Below are positions 27,506-36,255 of a stretch of 37,211 bases of DNA, piece after piece. Position 1 is the first letter of the stretch. Each line of letters begins with the position of its first letter. The notes under the pieces were generated by a model. The model did not search any database. It had not been told where the DNA came from and saw only the letters and a program-made list of their open reading frames with translations. Source of the stretch: Ignavibacteria bacterium (GTDB taxonomy: Bacteria > Bacteroidota > Ignavibacteria > Kapaibacteriales > UBA2268); assembly GCA_031261605.1 (NCBI GenBank), contig JAISJI010000043.1:1-37211 (forward strand). The letters run 5' to 3'. The translations under genes were made by a program, and so were the position numbers.

Positions 27506-27513
27506 CAAATTTA
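27506..27513 (-). promoter_or_regulatory. TAnnTTTG box upstream of lon
   Basis: Minus-strand TAAATTTG, 33 nt before the lon ATG. No good -33 TTTG is found at the expected distance, so confidence is low. Confidence 0.3.
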
Positions 27514-27557
27514 CTAAAAATAAAATAATATTTTACTCTTTTTTTTATAACTTGTAG

Positions 27558-29534
27558 ATGTTCAAAGTTTTGAATGCCCATTTTTCATATTATTTTACTC
27601 CTATGTTTCGAATTTGCCTGCTAATTATACTGATTTTCACCAATGCTGGGGTTCTATATTTTGAACCCCTATTATCAAATGATACCAATAATGTAATGCT
27701 ACCTGAAATAGAAGTGATTGATACAAAGCCCAAATCAAATTCCGCAATGGACTTCTCCCCCACCACAATCATACGGAAAGCACAAATTGAAATTGTGCAA
27801 CCGACACAACTATCCGACATCCTCATATATGCACCGAGCGTCCAAATCTCCAACTACGGCGGACTTGGTAGCCAGAAAACAATCTCTATACGGGGAACAG
27901 GAAGTATGCGAACGCTCGTGTTGCTGAATGGAATGCCCATCAACTCTGCACAAAATTCATCATTAGATTTAAACACAATTCCGATAAGTATGATAGATAA
28001 TATTGAGTTGATGCGTGGTGGTGCATCTGCAATTTTTGGTGGAAATGCGATTGGTGGAGCGGTAAATATACGTGCTGACGGCACTCCTACTCAACTATTC
28101 AATGCCGGCTTGTCTTATGGTTCATTTGGTGAAATTAGTGCAAATGCAACAGGGAATTATATTGGCAATGGTGGCATAAACTATATATCTGCGACAGCGG
28201 ATTATATTAATACAAGGGACAACTATCCATTTACTTACAATGTTTTTGGGAAAGACAGCACATTTAAGCGAGAGAATGCAGATTACTCAAAACTCCTTCT
28301 ATCAGTTGCCGGTAAGGGAACAATAGATAATTGGAATATATGGTCGCGTGCTATATTTTCTACAACAGATAGAGGTGTCCCCGGTGCAATTCTACAAGGG
28401 CAGGTAAATGTCAGCAAAGATAGGATGAAAGATAACGATTACATTTTAATTGTGAATGCTAATAGGGGGGGGAATACAGCCGTATCCGCTATATTGAAGC
28501 ATAGTAAGACAGAATATACAGAGCCAAGCAAAACTTCCGATCCGATTAGCCATTTTTCGCTCTATGATGTTGCAGTAAATGCAAAATATGGAGATAATGC
28601 TTTTGGGTTATCATACGAGATACTCGGCAGTTTAGGATATGCTACATTGAATGGCGATATGCTTGAGCCAGATGTTAATTCCTTTGTTAATCGGGCGTCA
28701 GCAGCACTTGGTCTGCGTTTAGAGAAGAATTTGGAGTTGCAACAGCATAACATAAAACTCACTGCAGGCGGTAGAGCAGATGCTGTAAATAGACCTAACG
28801 ATGATGTTGAAACAGCGATGTCTGCGACCATTGGAGGAATTTATTCCTACGCAGATATTCCGATTGAACTCCGTAGCAATTATTCTCATAATTTCCGTTT
28901 CCCAAATTTCAATGAAATGTATTATCGCAACTATGGCACAAAAGACCTTTTACCAGAGTTTTCCGATAATTTTAATGTCGGGATAGATGTATCTATATTA
29001 AACCATATCTATATGAGCATAGACGCTTTTTATATCAATACAAAAGATATGATAACGGCAATTCCAACTTCACCAATAGCGTGGTCGGCAAAGAATTTGG
29101 ATAGAGCGGTATCACGAGGAGTAGAGATGTATATATCCACCAATTTCACCAATTATCCAAATGTAATTCTATCATACACTCGCCAGCAAACATTAGACAA
29201 ATCCACTGCATCTATTACCTACAATAAGCAATTACCATATACACCGAATGAAATTGCAAGTTATATCATATCATACAGCATCAGCGAATTTGAGTTTGGC
29301 ATAAAAGGCAACTACACGAGTTTCCGCTATCTACAAGGCGATAATGATGATAATGCTGTGCTACCTAGTTATTTTACACACGATTGCTTCGTCAGCAAGC
29401 AGTTCAAAATAGCGGATATTGATTGGAAATTGCGTCTTGGTGTTCAAAATATATTTGATTTACAATATGAAGTAATTAGCAATTACATAATGCCGTGCAG
29501 AGCATTTCAAGCCACTATTTCTTGTGAAAAATAG
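27558..29534 (+). CDS. TonB-dependent outer-membrane receptor with G8 tract
   Basis: 658 residues, a BtuB/vitamin-B12 or siderophore-receptor-like type by size. The first Met may be followed by a second, better signal-peptide start at residue 16 (27603). LPEIEVID at about 49-56 resembles a TonB box. The plug domain shows LSDILIYAPSVQISNYGGLG, KTISIRGTGSMRTLVLLNGM, IDNIELMRGGASAIFGGNAI and GGAVNI. The 22-strand barrel ends in CRAFQATISC. Codons 303-305 are AGG GGG GGG, an in-frame run of eight G at 28465-28472. Slippage by +1 or -1 would give a stop within about ten codons. No downstream transport genes adjoin, so the ligand is not assigned. Confidence 0.9.
   Translation: MFKVLNAHFSYYFTPMFRICLLIILIFTNAGVLYFEPLLSNDTNNVMLPEIEVIDTKPKSNSAMDFSPTTIIRKAQIEIVQPTQLSDILIYAPSVQISNYGGLGSQKTISIRGTGSMRTLVLLNGMPINSAQNSSLDLNTIPISMIDNIELMRGGASAIFGGNAIGGAVNIRADGTPTQLFNAGLSYGSFGEISANATGNYIGNGGINYISATADYINTRDNYPFTYNVFGKDSTFKRENADYSKLLLSVAGKGTIDNWNIWSRAIFSTTDRGVPGAILQGQVNVSKDRMKDNDYILIVNANRGGNTAVSAILKHSKTEYTEPSKTSDPISHFSLYDVAVNAKYGDNAFGLSYEILGSLGYATLNGDMLEPDVNSFVNRASAALGLRLEKNLELQQHNIKLTAGGRADAVNRPNDDVETAMSATIGGIYSYADIPIELRSNYSHNFRFPNFNEMYYRNYGTKDLLPEFSDNFNVGIDVSILNHIYMSIDAFYINTKDMITAIPTSPIAWSAKNLDRAVSRGVEMYISTNFTNYPNVILSYTRQQTLDKSTASITYNKQLPYTPNEIASYIISYSISEFEFGIKGNYTSFRYLQGDNDDNAVLPSYFTHDCFVSKQFKIADIDWKLRLGVQNIFDLQYEVISNYIMPCRAFQATISCEK
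28465..28472 (+). repeat. Homopolymeric G8 tract in TonB receptor gene
   Basis: Eight consecutive G in an AT-rich coding region (codons 303-305). With one extra G the new frame stops at 28502-28504; with one fewer, at 28495-28497. It is the longest G or C run I found in the window. Confidence 0.95.
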
Positions 29535-29617
29535 CCGATTTGCACATTTGATAATAATTATTACGAGAAAAATGATTATCTTGCGGAAGTGCTAACTTTA
29601 TACTAACTAAATATAAT

Positions 29618-31138
29618 ATGCGTAAATTCAAACCATTACTAATAATAAATCTATTACTATTTGTATCCACTCTAACACTGTTCGCTAGTCAGCATTACAG
29701 CGTAGTTATTACTGCTATAAAAGTCAATGGCGTAGTTATTAATAAGAATGACGAGATGGGATTTGAAAATATTGTAATTTCAGATAAAGACGCAATTAGT
29801 TTTACTTACAACCTATACACAGATGGCGAAAAAACCACTAAGCCATTTCTATATAATGTAAATCTAAAGCAAGGAGACGCTGAGTCGCCCAAAACATCCG
29901 GCTTCACATCCGTTCAATACGGTCCGGATTTACAAGAAGGAGAATACCAATTTGGGCTTAGTGCGTTTGATTTGGCTGGCGAATGGAAAACCGAAATGGA
30001 TTATTATACATTCAAGGTAAATAACTTTGAAGCAGAATTAATTAAATCTATAGTGGAATTACAAGAGCGCGTGGAGATTGCCGATAGCGCTATTGCGAAA
30101 TACAAAGAAGCAGCCAATGCCGAAAACAAATCTTGGTATTCCAAATTTGCATTACCCATAGAAATCGGATTAACTGCCTTTGTCCTTCTTACTATTGCCC
30201 TATTCATTATGACTTTACTAAAATATAAAAAGAATCTAAAGGAAGTTAAGCGATTCAAAGAAGAAGTAAAAGTTAGTCAAGCCAGATTTGCAACATTAGA
30301 AGAAGAAATAAAAGCAAACAGCCAGCAAGAAATTGACTCACTGAAAAATAAAATGGATTTGATTACAAAGAAGTTTGAGAGCATAACCGAACTAAACTCC
30401 AATGTTGCAAATGGTGTCTCTACAGTTCAATCTACCACAAATAAACTTGCAGAATTGCAAACTCAAAAAAATGGTATGTTTTCGGATATAGTGCAAGGCG
30501 TGTCCAATCCAACAAATGCAATAAAAGGACTTGTGGATCTATTGCGTAACTATGATTTCAACGCAATGGAAACGAACGACATTGTTAGCAATATCATAGA
30601 TACAACACAAAAGATTATAGATATATCGGAAGATATACAGCGGCTGGCGGAGTTCGAGACATCCGAGCCGAAACTCCACCCTGACCTCAGCGATGTCCAT
30701 ATTCTCATCCAAAACGCTATTAATAAAAATATTAATGATGCCAATAAAAAGAATATTGAAATAAAAGTAAATATCTCGCCAGACGTGCAGCCAATAAGCA
30801 TTGACCCGGATAAGATTACAATAGTATTGCATAATTTAATCAACAATGCGGTGAAATTTACACATGAAAATGGTAGCGTATCCATATCTGCATTCTATAA
30901 AAATAAATCGCTCTTCTTCGAGGTTACCGATACCGGAGTTGGAATCGACCAAGCCGGCTTACTGAAAATATATAGGAATATGGATGCCGACCGCACAATG
31001 ACACGAATGAGTGCAGACGATACGATAGGTCTACTTACAGTTAAGAAATATGTAGAGGCACACAATGGCAAGGTTATCGTATCATCTATGCTTGGCAAGG
31101 GCTCAACCTTCTCTTTCTTTATACCATTGACTAAATAA
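29618..31138 (+). CDS. Membrane histidine-kinase-like protein lacking the phospho-acceptor His
   Basis: 506 residues. A signal peptide (to about 22, FAS) is followed by a periplasmic Y_Y_Y-like beta domain (about 28-135: VVITAIKVNGVVINKND, DAISFTYNLYTDG, YQFGLSAFDLAGEWKTEMD). A membrane helix (about 178-203, LPIEIGLTAFVLLTIALFIM) leads to a coiled-coil linker (about 205-285). The dimerisation helix reads SDIVQGVSNPTNAIKGLVDL. Aligned to the classical SHEIRTPLNAI box, the His is Gln293. The C-terminal HATPase_c looks intact: N-box LHNLINNAVKFTHENG, G1 DTGVGID, then a degenerate G2 (IGLLTVKKYVEAHNGKV). It may bind ATP but should not autophosphorylate in the usual way. The OmpA-family gene starts 11 nt downstream. 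Confidence 0.85.
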   Translation: MRKFKPLLIINLLLFVSTLTLFASQHYSVVITAIKVNGVVINKNDEMGFENIVISDKDAISFTYNLYTDGEKTTKPFLYNVNLKQGDAESPKTSGFTSVQYGPDLQEGEYQFGLSAFDLAGEWKTEMDYYTFKVNNFEAELIKSIVELQERVEIADSAIAKYKEAANAENKSWYSKFALPIEIGLTAFVLLTIALFIMTLLKYKKNLKEVKRFKEEVKVSQARFATLEEEIKANSQQEIDSLKNKMDLITKKFESITELNSNVANGVSTVQSTTNKLAELQTQKNGMFSDIVQGVSNPTNAIKGLVDLLRNYDFNAMETNDIVSNIIDTTQKIIDISEDIQRLAEFETSEPKLHPDLSDVHILIQNAINKNINDANKKNIEIKVNISPDVQPISIDPDKITIVLHNLINNAVKFTHENGSVSISAFYKNKSLFFEVTDTGVGIDQAGLLKIYRNMDADRTMTRMSADDTIGLLTVKKYVEAHNGKVIVSSMLGKGSTFSFFIPLTK

Positions 31139-31149
31139 GTTCTGACAAT

Positions 31150-33225
31150 ATGAAACTATACATCTATACATTACTCATCATCGTAATTTGCAATGCAACT
31201 CCTATGTTTTGTAGGGATTTTTCTGTAAATAAGGATTCTGCCGATGAAGAAGAGGTGTATTATGACGAATTAGAGGAATTGCGTAAGAGCGAATACTTTC
31301 CGCGTATTGCTGTATTTCTTAACTATGGTATAAATATACAGCACGCCGATTTTTACGAATTACCAGGTTTTCCTACTTGCTGCAACTCCTTTGGTAATGG
31401 CTTCGGTAGCGGATTTAACTTTGGCTTACTTGGTCAATTACGCTTTGATGAGCATTGGTTCGCTGGTGCGAAACTTACTTTCGGGAATCTTAATGGTGTA
31501 TTTGAAAGTGAGCAACACAAGCCGATAACTATTGTCGGTGCCTTGCAAGATGCACTGATATGTAATACGTTAGACGCTTCCATCAATACATTTGCGATTT
31601 CGCCATTCGTATCGTATATGCTTCCACAAATTACCGATAATTTGTATGTTACCGCTGGTTTGGATGTTGCGACTATATTATCGTCCAACTTTGCTCAATA
31701 CGAGGAATTGGTATCGCCAGAGATTGGCACATTTGAAAATGGCACGCGTATCCGCAACTATGTGAGCGATAAGTTGCCAAACACAAACCCCTTTCTATTT
31801 GGTGCGAATATCGGTACATATTGGGAATTGCCAATAAATAAATTAAAGAATATACGCATTAGTCCAGAAATAAATTATCACCTCTGGCTCAATTCACCCG
31901 TGAAGGATTTATCTTGGAATACCTCTCAAATTACTTTCGGCATCAGTGTTAAATATAACAAAGAGCCAGTTCCACCGCCTCCACCAGATGCTCCGACATT
32001 ACCAAATTTACCAGAATTACCTCTGCCGGTGCATAACACAAATTTTGTCGCAACCGTTACGCATAAAATCCTTAACGATAGTAATGGTATAGAAGAAGGT
32101 GATATTACCATAGAGGACTTTACTCAATCTACATTGAAACCATTGTTGAACTATGTCTTCTTTGATAATAACTCCTCGAAACTTCCGGAAAGATACCATT
32201 TGAGTAATGATAGAGCAGATACATTTGATATTAGCCATCTAAAATCGCAGAATGCACTTGCCACATACTACTATTGCTTAGATATAATTGGTAGTCGGAT
32301 GAAAGCAACGCCGGAAGCAACTCTTGAGTTAGTCGGCACTAACTGCGACAAAGGAGCCGAGCATAATAATACCGCTTTATCTAAAGCACGCGCCGAGACA
32401 ATTAAAAAATATTTGTGCGACCATTGGAATATAGCATCTAATAGAATCAGCATTAAGGCACGCAATTTACCCAAAGAACCGACTAAGTCAGTTGAGGACG
32501 GCGGTTTAGATGAGAATATGAGGGTAGAAATTTACTCCAATGTGAGCAGTATTACAGAGCCAATTATGAGTTATGATACATTCTCAATAATTAAAAATAA
32601 ACGAATCTCTTTTTATCCATCTGTGACGAGCCAATATGGTATTGCAAATTCTAAATTGACTGTTACACAAGGGGATTCGCTAATTAATGAATGGAATGTA
32701 AATGGTGCATTGCCTGCTACAATTGATTGGAATCTTGCGGATTCTAATTTCACTCATCCATCCAAAAGAAATTTCCACTATCAATTAACCGCAACAGATA
32801 AGATAGGACAGAGCGTTAAATCTGCACAAAATACAATAATCCAAAAGCGTATAACTATTGATGCAAAGCGTAAAAGAGGATATCCGAACGACACTGAATT
32901 TGAGTATTATTCACTTATACTATTTGACTTCGCCTCCAATAAATTGTATGAACGACACAACAAAGTCCTTAATTTCATAATTAGTAAAATTAGACCAGAA
33001 GCCAAAGTAATAGTTTCCGGCTATGCTGATGTATTAGGATTGCCAGAGGCAAACAAGCGTATTGCTGCTCAAAGAGCAACTGAAACTGCAAAGCGTCTTG
33101 GTATTCCCGATGTGGAAATCCGCAGTATTGGAAATGACGAACTTTTGTATGACAATACTTACCCAGAGGGACGCTTCTATTGTCGCACCGTTACTATTTA
33201 CATTGAAACACCTATATCTAACTAA
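31150..33225 (+). CDS. OmpA-family protein with an N-terminal barrel and two OmpA peptidoglycan-binding domains
   Basis: 691 residues. The signal peptide (1-21) is followed by an acidic stretch, then beta-barrel strands (about 50-265, e.g. FLNYGINIQHADFYELPGF, FGANIGTYWELPINK, FGISVKYN). A Pro-rich linker (272-294, EPVPPPPPDAPTLPNLPELP) leads to a first OmpA domain (about 332-465: LNYVFFDNNSSKLPERY, HNNTALSKARAETIKKYL). A beta-rich spacer follows, then a second OmpA-like domain (about 589-688: LILFDFASNKLYERHNKV, NKRIAAQRATETAKRL). Both carry the NxxxxxxRAxxxxxxL helix that contacts meso-DAP in the family. Domain two is preceded by an exported Ig-like region (about 470-585). It lies between the kinase-like and the DUF1207-like genes (gaps 11 nt and 1 nt). 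Confidence 0.85.
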   Translation: MKLYIYTLLIIVICNATPMFCRDFSVNKDSADEEEVYYDELEELRKSEYFPRIAVFLNYGINIQHADFYELPGFPTCCNSFGNGFGSGFNFGLLGQLRFDEHWFAGAKLTFGNLNGVFESEQHKPITIVGALQDALICNTLDASINTFAISPFVSYMLPQITDNLYVTAGLDVATILSSNFAQYEELVSPEIGTFENGTRIRNYVSDKLPNTNPFLFGANIGTYWELPINKLKNIRISPEINYHLWLNSPVKDLSWNTSQITFGISVKYNKEPVPPPPPDAPTLPNLPELPLPVHNTNFVATVTHKILNDSNGIEEGDITIEDFTQSTLKPLLNYVFFDNNSSKLPERYHLSNDRADTFDISHLKSQNALATYYYCLDIIGSRMKATPEATLELVGTNCDKGAEHNNTALSKARAETIKKYLCDHWNIASNRISIKARNLPKEPTKSVEDGGLDENMRVEIYSNVSSITEPIMSYDTFSIIKNKRISFYPSVTSQYGIANSKLTVTQGDSLINEWNVNGALPATIDWNLADSNFTHPSKRNFHYQLTATDKIGQSVKSAQNTIIQKRITIDAKRKRGYPNDTEFEYYSLILFDFASNKLYERHNKVLNFIISKIRPEAKVIVSGYADVLGLPEANKRIAAQRATETAKRLGIPDVEIRSIGNDELLYDNTYPEGRFYCRTVTIYIETPISN

Positions 33226-33226
33226 T

Positions 33227-34033
33227 ATGAGTAAATTTAATTTAAGTAATATATTACCACTTTTGATATTTTTGGGCATAACATCCACAACCTACGCCTT
33301 TGAAACACTGCTCTTCCAGCCATTCACAGCCAATCACTTGGAAGGACGCATCGGGACATTCTTTCAGCCAGAGAACGATAAGTTACGGCTTGATATTGGC
33401 ACCTCGCTTGACCTGCTACATATATATTCAGATTCCAATATAACTGCACGTCTTGGTGGAGATTTCTTTATTTTATCGCGTCTTCGTTCCGAAGGACACT
33501 TTAAGTTTCCGGTAGAGACAGCGGATTACTATTTTGGACTTAATGCATCAGCAACTACTTCTTGCAATGTATCGGCACGCTTGCGTGTAGCACATATATC
33601 ATCGCATCTCATTGATGGCTATACAGATAATTATGAATTTATACAACCACTATTCGTATATAGTAGAGAATTTGTTGACCTCGCCATAGCATATAATACT
33701 AAGTATGTTCGTCCGTATATTGGTGTAACGGCTATTTTTTCTACAATACCCAAAGATGTAAATACATTTGTGCCACAACTCGGCTTTGACTTTAACTATC
33801 CAATTATCTCTCCTATTTCCATCGCCGGTGGATACGATTTGAAGGTTGTAGGTGGCGATAATATGGCGAATGTCGTATCTAATTCATTGCAATTAGGCGT
33901 TGAGTTATCGCTCTCCCCTACTACCGCACTATCATTAAACTACTACTATTACAATGGTTATAGCATACACGGAATGTTCTATAACCAGAAGGAATCTTAC
34001 AATGGTTTTGGTATTCAGTTTGTTAGAAAATAG
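33227..34033 (+). CDS. DUF1207-like outer-membrane protein
   Basis: 268 residues from the ATG at 33227, one base after the OmpA-family stop; the longer frame from 33062 overlaps that gene and is not credible. The signal peptide (about 1-23, ending TTYAF) is followed by beta-strand-rich sequence with the family-like beginning LFQPFTANHLEGRIGTFFQ and the landmark RLRVAHISSHLIDGY (compare the arginine-rich HISSHLGD motif of DUF1207). Later strands (FVPQLGFDFNYPI, LQLGVELSLSPTTALSLNYY) and a closing YNGFGIQFVRK fit an outer-membrane barrel. The family assignment is by memory of motifs, not a search. Confidence 0.65.
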   Translation: MSKFNLSNILPLLIFLGITSTTYAFETLLFQPFTANHLEGRIGTFFQPENDKLRLDIGTSLDLLHIYSDSNITARLGGDFFILSRLRSEGHFKFPVETADYYFGLNASATTSCNVSARLRVAHISSHLIDGYTDNYEFIQPLFVYSREFVDLAIAYNTKYVRPYIGVTAIFSTIPKDVNTFVPQLGFDFNYPIISPISIAGGYDLKVVGGDNMANVVSNSLQLGVELSLSPTTALSLNYYYYNGYSIHGMFYNQKESYNGFGIQFVRK

Positions 34034-34124
34034 ATATTCTTAAATATTTCCCAATGCACAATGTATATTTTAAAATATTTTTGTAATTTGCGAAATCAAT
34101 AATTAGTATAAAATTAAAATAAAT

Positions 34125-35117
34125 ATGGCAATAACTTATAAAGCATCTGGCGTTGATATAGATGCCGGCGAATCAATGGTGAAGCAAATCCTTCCGCTCG
34201 TTCGCTCTACTCATAGCGAAAAAGTACTATCGGACATTGGCTTGTTTGGTGGCTTCTATGATGGGACTTTCCCAGAAATGAAACATCCCGTCCTTGTTGG
34301 CTCTACCGATGGCGTTGGAACAAAATTGAAAATAGCATTTATGATGAATAAGCACGACACCGTTGGCTCGTGCCTTGTGAATCATTGCGTAAATGATATA
34401 CTTTGCTGTGGTGCAAAGCCGTTATTCTTCCTTGACTACTTTGCCTCCGGTCATTTAGATACGAAAGTAGCCGTTGAGGTAGTCAAAGGATTTGTTGCTG
34501 CCTGCAAAGCCAATAATTGTGCTTTAATAGGCGGCGAGACAGCCGAAATGCCGTCAATATATAAAGATGGTGAATATGATATAAGTGGCACTATTGTTGG
34601 CGTGGTCGAAGAAGATAAAATAATAAATGGAAAGCGGATACAAGTCGGTGATGTAATGATTGGGCTTGCTTCATCTGGGCTTCATACCAATGGATACTCG
34701 CTTGCAAGAGCAGCGTTAATTCCAAAATACGAATTGGATGTGTATATGGAATCTCTTGGAGCTACTATTGGAGAGGCGTTGCTTGCGGTTCATCGCTCTT
34801 ACCTGAACGAAGTTGCTCCTCTTGTGGAAGCGGAATTGCTTACCGGAATTTCGCATATCACAGGTGGTGGTTTGGTCGGCAACACTTCGCGTATATTGCC
34901 GAAAGATTTGACAATGCAGATAGATTGGAATAACTGGCAACGTCCGCCTATTTTTGATTTAATACAAAAATCCGGAAGCATAGAGGATGAGGAGATGCGA
35001 CGAGCATTCAATTTGGGTATTGGTATGGTGCTTATAACGCGTATTGAAAATGCAGAGAAGGTGATGGAAGCAGTGAAAATTCATAATCCAAAAATTATTG
35101 GGGTTATAACTAAATAG
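34125..35117 (+). CDS. purM: Phosphoribosylformylglycinamidine cyclo-ligase (AIR synthetase)
   Basis: 330 residues. It forms aminoimidazole ribotide from FGAM with ATP in purine synthesis. Motifs: VLVGSTDGVGTKLKIA (ATP binding), VNDILCCGAKPLFFLDYFA, ALIGGETAEMPSIY, GLASSGLHTNGYSLAR and GISHITGGGLVGNTSRILP. Slightly shorter than E. coli PurM (345). It follows the DUF1207-like gene by 91 nt and precedes a TPR lipoprotein by 46 nt. Confidence 0.95.
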   Translation: MAITYKASGVDIDAGESMVKQILPLVRSTHSEKVLSDIGLFGGFYDGTFPEMKHPVLVGSTDGVGTKLKIAFMMNKHDTVGSCLVNHCVNDILCCGAKPLFFLDYFASGHLDTKVAVEVVKGFVAACKANNCALIGGETAEMPSIYKDGEYDISGTIVGVVEEDKIINGKRIQVGDVMIGLASSGLHTNGYSLARAALIPKYELDVYMESLGATIGEALLAVHRSYLNEVAPLVEAELLTGISHITGGGLVGNTSRILPKDLTMQIDWNNWQRPPIFDLIQKSGSIEDEEMRRAFNLGIGMVLITRIENAEKVMEAVKIHNPKIIGVITK

Positions 35118-35163
35118 CGAAACTCCCATACACCACTAAAAGGATACTTAAAAAGAAAACAAT

Positions 35164-36156
35164 ATGAAAAAATTAATTATACCTATATCAATCACAATCG
35201 CCATTATAGCGAGCGGCTGTAGCAGCCAAGAAGATAAAGCAAATGCACTATGTGATATTGGATGGAAATTCATTATACAAGGAAAAGAAAAAGAAGATAC
35301 CACACTATTTGATAGTGCTAACTCCTACTTTGAAAAGGCACTTGCCATTGCTCCTACTCCTTTGGCGTATTCTGGCAAGGCATATTATTATGAGCGGAAG
35401 GATAATTTGGACGAGGCAATGAGATATACAGATAAAGCGCTGTCTATTGACTCTAATTGTCATAGAGCATTTTTTGTAAAGGGAATAATTGCCATCAAGC
35501 AAAAAGATTATCAACTGTCTATTAAATATCATCAGAAGCAGTATAAGAATTCAATACATGATACAGATAAGGCAAATGCTTTGCGTAACCTTGCGCTTTT
35601 ATATTACCGCTTGGGTAAAATGGATAGATATGTTGAAATTTGTAAAAAAGCATACGAACTTTATCCAACAAATGTGTATGTTTTGCATAATCTTGCAATT
35701 GCATACCATATAGAGGGGTATTATGAAAAGTCAAATGATATTTATGATAAAATTATAGCAGCGAATTATGGGAAGTATGTGCATCGCCACGCATGGTCTA
35801 ATAAAGCGATGAATTTTGAAAAATTAGGAATGTATAATGCTGCTATTCTTTGCAATAGAAAAGTGCTTGAAATTGACAATGAGGACATTACCGCCCTGGC
35901 TTCTTTGAGCGATTATTTTACTAAGGAGAAGCAATACGACAGTGCGTTCATTTATTTGGATAAAGCGATAGCAATAGATAGCACTTGGCATTATGTGTAT
36001 CTTGCAAAGGGTGATACCTACAAAGCAATGGGCAAGGAATATTATCCTCAAGCGATAGCAGAATATGAAAAAGCAATTCGTTTTTGTGAAAACGATGACA
36101 ATATCAAGGAAATTAAAGATTCTATAGCAATTGTGAAAAAGCGGATGAGGAAGTAG
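35164..36156 (+). CDS. TPR-repeat lipoprotein
   Basis: 330 residues with a signal peptide and lipobox (IASGC, Cys about residue 19). The mature protein is a set of TPR units about 34 residues apart (FEKALAIAPTPLAYSGKAYY, YTDKALSIDSNCHRAFFVKG, YPTNVYVLHNLAIAYHIEGY, YLDKAIAIDSTWHYVYLAKG, QAIAEYEKAIRFCEND). It is probably a scaffold in the periplasm or on the cell surface; function unknown. It may share the purM transcript. Confidence 0.8.
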   Translation: MKKLIIPISITIAIIASGCSSQEDKANALCDIGWKFIIQGKEKEDTTLFDSANSYFEKALAIAPTPLAYSGKAYYYERKDNLDEAMRYTDKALSIDSNCHRAFFVKGIIAIKQKDYQLSIKYHQKQYKNSIHDTDKANALRNLALLYYRLGKMDRYVEICKKAYELYPTNVYVLHNLAIAYHIEGYYEKSNDIYDKIIAANYGKYVHRHAWSNKAMNFEKLGMYNAAILCNRKVLEIDNEDITALASLSDYFTKEKQYDSAFIYLDKAIAIDSTWHYVYLAKGDTYKAMGKEYYPQAIAEYEKAIRFCENDDNIKEIKDSIAIVKKRMRK

Positions 36157-36255
36157 AGTGGGACTTGTAGGAGATTGTGCGGGCTTGCCACGCATTTGTC
36201 TGAACTATGATTAAACTGATTTTCTATGATTTTTAAATAACAATAATAAACATAA

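Noticed and set aside
27474..27557. Cobalamin riboswitch upstream of the TonB receptor
   Set aside because: The gap is only 84 nt, AT-rich, and shows no B12-box; there is no room for the aptamer.
33062..33226. Longer N-terminal extension of the DUF1207-like gene
   Set aside because: It overlaps the OmpA-family coding region in another frame; the ATG at 33227 gives a proper signal peptide.
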